Assembly: GCF_032854445.1 (NCBI RefSeq)
Contig: NC_088305.1
Location: forward strand, 11,455,717-11,519,716
Origin: Liolophura sinensis
Taxonomy: Eukaryota > Mollusca > Polyplacophora > Chitonida > Chitonidae
Direction: 5' to 3'
Length of the DNA: 64,000 nucleotides
A model generated the notes under the pieces. The model was not told where the DNA came from and made no database searches. It saw nothing but the letters and a program-made list of their open reading frames with translations. The position numbers and the translations under genes were made by a program. Below, piece after piece: positions 1 to 9,400 of the stretch. Every line of letters starts with the position of its first letter. Position 1 is the first letter of the stretch.

Positions 1-352
1 CTAACATAATTTTCATGCCGCTACACTCTGAAGATATTACGATGTCATTTATAACTATATTAGGCCTACTGGTGAAGGCACATAAACAATGTATAATAAT
101 TCACTCAGGACTATTTCATTCATAAGACGACGCCCGGCATTATGGTGGGAGACCGATCCTGGGGGTAGAGCACATAAATAGGGCATATAATCGGGATAAT
201 GCTATATATACATTGTTTTACATTTGCATTCTTATGTCCATTATGAAGTGATCAATAAATAATAGCCCTTTATAAATCTCATAATATATGCTAGTTATAT
301 TTTCTTGGCAAGTATTACTCTTCAAATGCGTCATGCTCTGTGATTGTTACAG
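1..352. other. Intron or 5' flank, no feature seen
   Basis: AT-rich sequence with no recognisable exon. It is presumably an intron of the membrane-protein gene, because the exon at 353 begins in phase 1. Confidence 0.5.
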
Positions 353-466
353 CTTGCACTCGTGATGACGGCTCTATTATCAGAGTGGGACAGTCTTACA
401 ATGTGGACTGTAACAGGTGTATTTGTAACGCTGACGGCGGTATCACGTGTTCTAACGATCCATGCT
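353..466 (+). CDS. Exon: cysteine-rich module 1
   Basis: Acceptor TGTTACAG, donor GTACGT (weaker than the other donors of this gene). The exon is 114 bp in phase 1-1. It encodes C-x17-CNRCIC-x3-G-x3-C-x4-C. This is the most diverged of the intact copies and lies 2.65 kb before the next one. Preceding exons are expected left of position 1. Confidence 0.75.
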
Positions 467-3400
467 GTACGTTGTTTCTACCCACGGAGTAAATCCCTAA
501 TTGCAGTAAGCTAAAAATAGCCTGGGTTCCACCGGAACGCTACATGTCGCCACTGCTTCATTTTAACTCTTCATGTTGTAGTGTTTTGTTTTTATAATCG
601 ATTTGCTTATCACTCATTCGCCTGAAGCACATCTTGGGCATTTCCATCATCACTGAAAACTGTTAACGCTTCTCTTTGTATGATTCCGTCCTAATTTCGT
701 TCTTTGTGTATTTTCTTCGTTCTTTTCTGGTTTGTGTCAGACGTTCTTTGGGGAATTTATTTATTATTTATTGATTTGATTAGTGTTTTACGCCGAACTC
801 AAGAATATTTCACTTATACGACGGCGGCCAGTATTATGGTAGGAGGAAACCGGGCAGGGCCCGGGGGGAAACCCACTGTTCTTTTGGGAACTGGCCGTGC
901 CATTGTTGACCTGGAAAATCAGTCTTGGTTGACGGCTGGTATACTAATGTATAGTCCTTTAATATATTCTTGTCCGTCCTTGTTTCACTATAAATATTTC
1001 GCGATCGTAAAGATCACATTTAAGTTTCAGCAGCTCTGGGTTTGTTCTCTATGCCTTAGAATTATTTTTGGTTTGGTACAGGACTACAGAACTACTTTGT
1101 AGACTTTACCCATGAGCAGTATTTAGAAAATGACTATTCTCACTAGACAGTCATCTGTGAAACAGAACAATAAAAGACTCTTACTTGAAACATGCATGTG
1201 TTCGCTACGACCACAAGCTTTTCATAACCTCTGCATCCCCTGCGTTTCTGATATGTGTGCTACGTGATAACAGTTGTTGCTGGATAACAAATAAAGCTGT
1301 GTTTGCACTGTGCGATTCTTGAATCAGCCCGTCGACAAATCGAATAAAATAAAACATGATTTCTTACATGTGATCTTAGCATCCGAGAAATCACAATCGC
1401 CTGAACGCGGTCGATGAAATAGACTTGTTCATGTTTTCTTCCACTGGTCGAATTCGACGAGTCGAAGCGACAAATCGCATCAGTGAACGTGACTTAAACG
1501 TTGTGCCAGACTAAGCTCCAATCCACAGTGTCAACATAAATATACTCTCCACACAAAAATATATTTGGTATCAGCGGGTTGCAGCATAGTGAAATTACAA
1601 ACCACTGTTTCCCGGTACTGTAAATCGTAGTTTCTGTTCACGTTACGCGTAGGTTTACCCACAATAAGCATGTATCCAATACACAATTCACTAAGGTTTG
1701 ATTGAAATACAGAAAAAGTGACAATAAACCCTAGTCGAACATTTTTTCCAGGACAGAGCAAGTGTGTCCCCAGTATACAACCTCCGTCTGTTTATGTGCA
1801 CCTTGTGTTTAGTTTCGTTACACTTCTTTCCACAAGACTAGGACAGTCTTTAATGCAAAAAGTGTCCGATGTGAAAAAGCGACGTTAAGCTCTAATCATT
1901 CATTCTTTCCAGTACACAAAAACTTTTCGATAGTGTACAGCCTTTGTCTGTTTGCGCGCCTTATGTTTAGTTTCGCCACATCGCTGCAAAGAGTGTCCGA
2001 CGTGGGACACAATGCGGAGTGTATGCCATCACTGCTTATCACAGTTTCAATCACTTAACCAGGCACAAAGCCAGTTTAAGTCGACTATTTGACACCACTG
2101 CCTTTTGTACTTACGTGTGTGTAAAACTGTCTGCAAGGTGGTATTTGGTGGAGGGTATTCTGCACTCGGCTTACAAGATTTGAAGAGAAATGATGGGCAC
2201 TGAAGTTAGTGGTACACGTTAAATACTAGTTGTACAAACATTGTAGTGCCCAGAAACTATTTGAGTGCTTAAATATTCCGAACAGTGCTTTGTTGTTAAG
2301 TGACTGATGCACTTAAATCTTGTAATACGGTATAAGCACGTCCCTACCTCGTCACTCAACAATAACTCATTCCCTTAGGTCTAATTTAACAGACATACCG
2401 CAGTTTTCCGCAGATTTAATGAGCCTGGATTTCGTGTCCTCACCAAATGTTTTGCTTTAATAACGGTTCATATGTGGCTCAAGCCTTGAGCCATCTATGG
2501 CGATGATTAATACGGTTTTTTTTTTGCAGCTGTTCAGCTACTCTCTTTGACAATACTGTTAACGCTCTGTCGTAGTTATAATTTAGTTCCCTCACTTGTC
2601 GAGACGTACTAAAAACATCTGCCTTGCCCAAAGAATGGTTTGCTAATAAACATCACTCGGAATAAAATGCATGAGATTTGTAGTCCGTATTGCTCAATAC
2701 TTACCCGGGAACGATCGTGATTTGCTGCTTGCTAGTTTTTCGGAAGACAGACTTGCGCTGATGCTTGATCAGTCAGTGCTGGTGGTGAAATTTCTCCCTC
2801 TGGACATCGGTGAGTTTTACTGGAATACGCACTATAATAACTCCGTACTGGAAGCTTATTAACCAGTCAATAAGTACTAGTACACTATCACCTCGCCCTA
2901 TTCAATAAAAACGCAGTTGCGAGCGTAACACTAGAATCTAAAACTATTTTGAAATGTTCGTTTAGTACATATTCTTTAGTCCGGAGTAAAACACCAATAA
3001 AATAAACAAATAAATAATTTACATAACAAGCATAGCATGTCTCTGGCCAATTTGGTCTTGATTTGCTTTACCTCATGAAAACTAGATCAGTGTGAATAAT
3101 CATCATCTTTATAAATTACAGCCTGCACACGACCTAACGGTGTGAGCATTAGGATCAGAGAAACGTACACGGACGACTGTAACACGTGTACGTGTAGAGA
3201 TGACGGCACTATCTCCTGTACCGAGGATATATGCTGTGAGTATGCTCATTTTGTTTTCTCGTTTTCATGGCACTGTCTTACAAGCTCATTTACCTGGTGA
3301 CAAATCTCTGCACTACATATTACATGTGTACCACGGACGACACACGAGTCACAAACTAAGTAAGATGGACTTAATTCTTCTTGCACCAAGGTGTTCAATA

Positions 3401-6400
3401 GCCTGTCCTCGTTTTGTTATTAACATAAAATACGCATAATGGAAAAGAAATAAATTCTTGTTTTTTCTTTACTTTTGTTTTTCTGTTCTTTTTATCAAAG
3501 TCTGCACAAGTCCCAGCAATCAGAGAATTAATGTTGGCAATAATTACCCAGACGACTGTAACACGTGTACGTGTAGATCAGACGGAACCTTCGACTGTAC
3601 AACCAAAGTTTGCAGTAAGTGACATGTGGCACGTGTTAAAGAAGTAGAAAAAAACTTACAACAGAGGTGTGTTCAACAGCTTTTCATCTCAATGTACAGA
3701 GACACAGCTTGGAAACGTTCATTAGCATAATAAAAAAACAATAATTTGTATATTATTATATGTTTTGGTAATATATTGTCAATACATAACATCAGACCAT
3801 AACAGTGTTAAAAATTACCCTAAAACTCACACATCTGTCATAATTTCTGCGTAAAAGATAAGAATTGCTTAAAACTAGAGTCCTTTACGTGCACACAAAT
3901 ACATTTTTACATCCTTACTTACAGGCTGTACATTTGGAGGTCAACAGTATCGTATCGGAGCTGATTTCCCTAACGACTGTAACACGTGTGTCTGTAACGA
4001 GGGTGGAAATGTTGTTTGTACCCAGAGAGCTTGTTGTAAGTGTCCTTTATGCACTTTCATGTTCCTGTTTCGGCTTTTGGGGCTTTTACTCACCAGGAAC
4101 ACACAATGGCTGATGGTTCTCTGGCAAAGGATGACTTGGTCATGTCTAGAGCAAATTCCCTTATTCGATCTGGGATATATATCTGGACATGGAATTTTTC
4201 TCCTAACATTTGGATTAATTGTGCAAATGTTAGAAGTTTTGTTTAGGCTTTTTAAGTTTTAGGTAACTACAGTGACGTCAATTGGGTCACCTATACTAAC
4301 GTCCATGTTGTTCGTTTTAAATTTCCATGTACAAAGGTACGTTCTGTGTAACAAAATAATTCCAGTTGACTTTCAAAGATGGGAAGTCTGCGTGTACAAG
4401 GTTGCTGTCAAAAAACAGGCAATGTCTGAAAACACAGAATATGTTTTCTGATCATGTAAAACGATACACGTAAGTGGCATCTTTTAAAATTGACAACATA
4501 TAGCGTTTTCTTCATTTATAAATATAGAGACTTGTTCAAATGTTTAATAAAAGGAAAAAATTGTCAGCATTTAAAAAGACAATATCTTCTAGATGCATTT
4601 TTTATAAAAAGGAATATCATTGCTTTTTATGCTCACAGCCTGCACACGTCCCAACGGTGCAAGCATTAGGATCGGACAAACGTACCCGGACGACTGTAAC
4701 ACGTGTACATGTAGAGATGAAGGCTCTATCTCCTGTACCGAACGGCCATGCTGTAAGTTTTCCTCATTCATTAATGTAGAGCTTTGTTTAAATGTTTAGT
4801 TGAAGAGAAAATTTATCAATATTTAAATATACAATATCTTCTCGATTAATCATTTTTAAAAAGGAATATCATTTTTTTAATGCCCACAGCCTGCACGCGT
4901 CCCAACGGTGAAAGCATTAGGATCGGACAAATGTACGCGGACGACTGTAACACGTGTACGTGTAGAAATGACGGCACTATTTCCTGTACCGAACGGCCAT
5001 GCTGTAAGTTTTCCTCATTCATTAATGTAGAGCTTTGTCTAAATGTCCAGTGGAAAGTAAAATTTGTCAGTATTCAAAAATACAATATCTTCTTGATGAA
5101 TCATTTATAAAAATAACTATTATTGTTTGCGTTGTCCACAGCCTGCACACGTCCCAACGGTGTAAGCATTAGGATCGGACAAACGTACCCGGACGACTGT
5201 AACACGTGTAGGTGTAGAGATGACGGCTCTATCTCCTGTACCGAACGGCCGTGCTGTAAGTTTTTCTCATTCATTAATGTAGAGCTTTGTTTAAATGTTT
5301 AGTTGAAGAGAAAATTTATCAATATTTAAATATACAATATCTTCACAAATTAATACCAAAAAAAAAAAAAAAAAGATCGCCCAGTTCATTTATTAGGCTT
5401 TCTTTACCAACCAGATTTGACCAATCAAATGCAGGACTGTGCATTTAGAAAACAATTGAGGGCATGGCGTCACTCTTTGCGAGAATTCCTTATGTGGGAA
5501 AAACGGTGGCCGTAGTTTTGTCTTTATATCAACGATAACAGTACGGTAGTATATTCCTTGTCTTTTCTCAGCGTGCACGAGATCTAACGGTCGGTCCATC
5601 CGGATTGGAGATTCTTACCCTGATGACTGTAACACGTGTACCTGTAATGAGAATGGCGTTATTACCTGTACTGACAAACCATGCTGTGAGTTTTAAACTC
5701 TCTGGTAATTAACTGACGAATTTCTCAAAATGAATAGTTAGGGCACATTGATTGATTGATGTATTTATAAACATTTTTCATCTATTCTCATATTAGCTTC
5801 TACGTATATAAAAAATTGGTTTCATGACTTCTCATATTAGCTTTGGCGTATTTGTAAATATTTTTCATAAATTCTCATATTAGTTTTAACTTTGTTTCAT
5901 TTAGTCTCATATTAACTTTGAAATATTTGTAAACGATTTTAGCCATTCTCATATTGGCTCTGACGTATACAAACACTTTGTTTCATTTATTTTCATATTG
6001 AACTTTGTTTCTTTTATTCCAATGTTAGCTTTGATGTATGTATTTTGTTTTATGCATTCTTATATCAGTTTTAACATATATGAAAATGACGTACTTACAA
6101 ACTCTGTTTGATCCGTCCTTTTACTAACTTTGACCTACTTACAAAACAAAGTTACGTGGAAAACGATAGTTGTTTCTTGAACTACGTGGAAAATTAAGTA
6201 AGATTAAATCTCGCCATATGCTATACAGGTTTGAGGTATTAGAAAGTGTTTGATTCCCCTCACTCAGTTTGCACAAGGCCCAGCTCTCAGAGGGTCGATG
6301 TGGGCAGGCTGTAACACGTGCACAAGTCATGTAGATCAGAGGGATTCGCTTGTACAACCAAAGTCTGCCGTAAGCGACTTGAACATTTATATGCGAAATC

Positions 6401-9400
6401 ATATTCGTGATGTTAGACAAAAATAGACAGCAAATAATCTGCCAGAATGATGCTTTATCTGAAATATTCAGTTCATGAAGCGTAATTTCCAAAACTGTAT
6501 CAATGGCATTTGTCGAGTATTATCAATGGCATTTGCCGAGTATTATCAATGGCATTTGCCGAGTATTATCAATGGCATTTGCCGAGTATTAGAGAATACA
6601 TATGTATGTAAATTCATGTTTTACTGGATATTAGAATACTCTAACAAGCTGACCATATTTACAGTCATGGAGACAGCATTGATGTACCACAAATAACTAC
6701 TTTTTAACCTGGACAATACGGTGTATTCATACACCTATGTACACACAACTCATCGAATTTACCAGTGATTTCAGATGTAGACGAATGCACAAGACCTGGT
6801 ATCTGTCCCTCAAATACCGTCTGTGTACACACCCCCGGCAGTTACAGATGTACTTGTGGCGCGGGTTTTACTGGAAATGGGCAAATATGTACAGGTATTT
6901 GACTCGTCTTGTGTCTTTCCAAAGAAAAGACTTGGTAAATATACCCAGCAAAAATATAAACGCACAGAGCAACTTTATATTGCTTTCTCTTAGTACTGAA
7001 TAACTCGTTAACTCAACAGGGTAAGTATTCATTATCAATTGTGGCTTCAGTTTCTACCAGATTTTCACACTATAGGGCAATAATGCAGGAGCTATGGCAG
7101 GTTTAAAACAGAGTGGTCGGTTATCACTGCACCCAGTACCGAGTGTTTCCACCGTTAGCATCACGGGGAGCGTGAACTGTGATTACAGACCATTCTGCTT
7201 TCACGCTTTTCATAGCCCCTGTTTTTTCACCCCTAAAATGTGAAAATCTGGTGAAAACGGAAGCCACAAGTGATTATGAATACTTATCCTTGTTGTTGAG
7301 TGAACACGTTATTTAATACTGAGAGAAAACAATATAAAATTGCTTCGTGGAGTTACATTTTGTTGAGTATACGTACATTCAATTATATATAGCCTACCTC
7401 TATTATATGTGAACAAAATAAGTCTGTACAGGTGTGGGACATATATAGCCTACCTCTGCCATCTGTGAACTAAGCACAAATCAGGTAAATCTGTACACCG
7501 TGGGGAACCTCTGCTGTATGTAAACAAAGAACAAATCAGGTAAATCTGTACACGTGTGGGACCTCTGCTGTATGTAAACAAAGAACAAATCAGGTAAATC
7601 TGCACCGGTGTGGGACGCCTGATATATGTGAACAAAGCACAAATCTGGTAAATCTGTACTGTATGGGGCCTTTACTATATGTGAACAAAGAACAAATCAG
7701 GTAAATATGCACTGGTGTGTGGCGTCTGCTATATGTGAACAAAGAATACATCAGGCAAATCTGCACTGTTGTGGGTCGCCTGCTATATGTGAACAAAACA
7801 CAAATGTGGTAACTCTGTACCGTGTGGGACCTCTGGCATATGTGAACTAAGTACAAATCGGGAAAATCTGTACAGGTGTGGGACCTTTGCTATATGTGAA
7901 CAAAGAACAAATCAGGTAAGTCTGCACTGGTGTGGGGCGTCTGCTATATGTGAACACAGACCAAATCAGGACAATCTGTACTGGTGTGGGAAGCTTGCTA
8001 TATGTGAACAAAGAACATATCAGGTAAATCTGTACCGTGTGGGACTTCTGCTATGTGTGAACAAAGAACACATCAGGTAAATCTGTACTGGTGTGGGACC
8101 TCTGTTATATGACACCGTCCAGTACTTGGGCTTTGTCTCTGCACTGAGCACTAACACAGGCAGTAATTAGATTGTCAATTTTGTAAGATTCTCTTATCCA
8201 GTTTGGGACTGGACTTGAGTCTTCAGTTCGCTTGTCCATCTTTACATATCACCAGTCTTGCTGTTAAACAAATTGCTATCTGTATGCTATATCATGTACA
8301 GACACATAAGACGCGGAATATAACTGTGATTTCAGATGTAGACGAGTGTATCAACACTAATGGCTGTCCCTCTAATACCGTTTGTATAAACACCCTCGGG
8401 AGTTACAGGTGTACTTGTAACACGAGTTTTACTGGTGATGGGGAAAACTGTACAGGTAAGGGACCTCTGCTATATTTGAACGAAGAACAAGCCATGTAAA
8501 TATATACATCTACCTGTGGTGGGGGGGGGGGGAAAGAGACAGAGAAAGAATACAAGCAAAAAATGATTTCGGATTTATATGATCAATGATCAAATAAGGT
8601 AAAGTTTTGCATTTATGTGACTATATTTGAACAAAGAACAAATCAGAAAAAGCTTTACAGGTATGGGGCTTGAGCTATATATGAGCAATGATCAAACCAG
8701 CTATATGTGTACAGATATTGGACATAGGCTATACCTGTTAGTCATATTGTGTATCAACTTATATTCTAGCATGGTACACGATTTGAATACTGATTTCACT
8801 CGGTCACCTAGAACATACTGTGCGTCTATCCAATATCATTGAAAACTGTTGACTTGGGATTAATGACTTGGAGCGCCCGTCTTGGTTAACGACCGGTATA
8901 CGAATAAGAAAGACATAATGTATATGCACAAATACCTAATGACTCCTCGTAATCTAGCGCGCATGTGGTGCAAGAGAACAGCCGTCATATCCGGTTTGGT
9001 TCCAAGGCGACAAGGATCCTCATCATATAGTGGAAACATACAAGATTGTTAAAGCTATGCCACGCGTTTTGTTTCTTGTTTGTAGATTCTTTTCCGTCTG
9101 GTGAGAACCCAGAGTCTAATAACCTTACTGTGTGGGTGCCGGTGGGTGTGGTTGGCGGTGTTGTTGCAGCGGTCGTCCTTGGCCTGATATTATGGAGAAG
9201 GTAGATTCTGTACTAGGCCATATTCCTTATAATAGCACATGTGCTGCTCTCTACACGCAAGCACGGGAAGGAGTTTGGCACAAGGCAGGAAATAGCTTAC
9301 TGACATCAGTATAACAAAACCACAACTGTTTAACTACTGTTGAATACTAACCACCGTCTGTTGTACTTGCGTTATTTATTTCATCGTCATTTGATACTTA

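Larger units (their letters stand above)
467..3121 (+). other. Intron with SINE fragments and a diverged direct duplication
   Basis: I see no exon here. It holds a SINE-A fragment (757-876), a SINE tail (2981-3017), and two diverged copies of a roughly 165-bp segment around 1765-1890 and 1930-2010 that share a CGTCTGTTT/TGTTTAGTTTCG core and an AGTGTCCGA motif. Confidence 0.5.
4500..5340 (+). repeat. Tandem exon-plus-intron duplication, about 251-bp period
   Basis: Exons at 4639, 4890 and 5142 and their introns repeat at 251-252 bp. The shared intron includes AGTTTTCCTCATTCATTAAT after the donor and AAGGAATATCATT before the acceptor. A partial fourth intron copy precedes 4639 and another follows 5255. 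Confidence 0.8.

Noticed and set aside
7386..8115. CRISPR-like regular repeat array
   Set aside because: The host is a eukaryote, the 54-bp units are contiguous and diverged without unique spacers, and they derive from an exon border.
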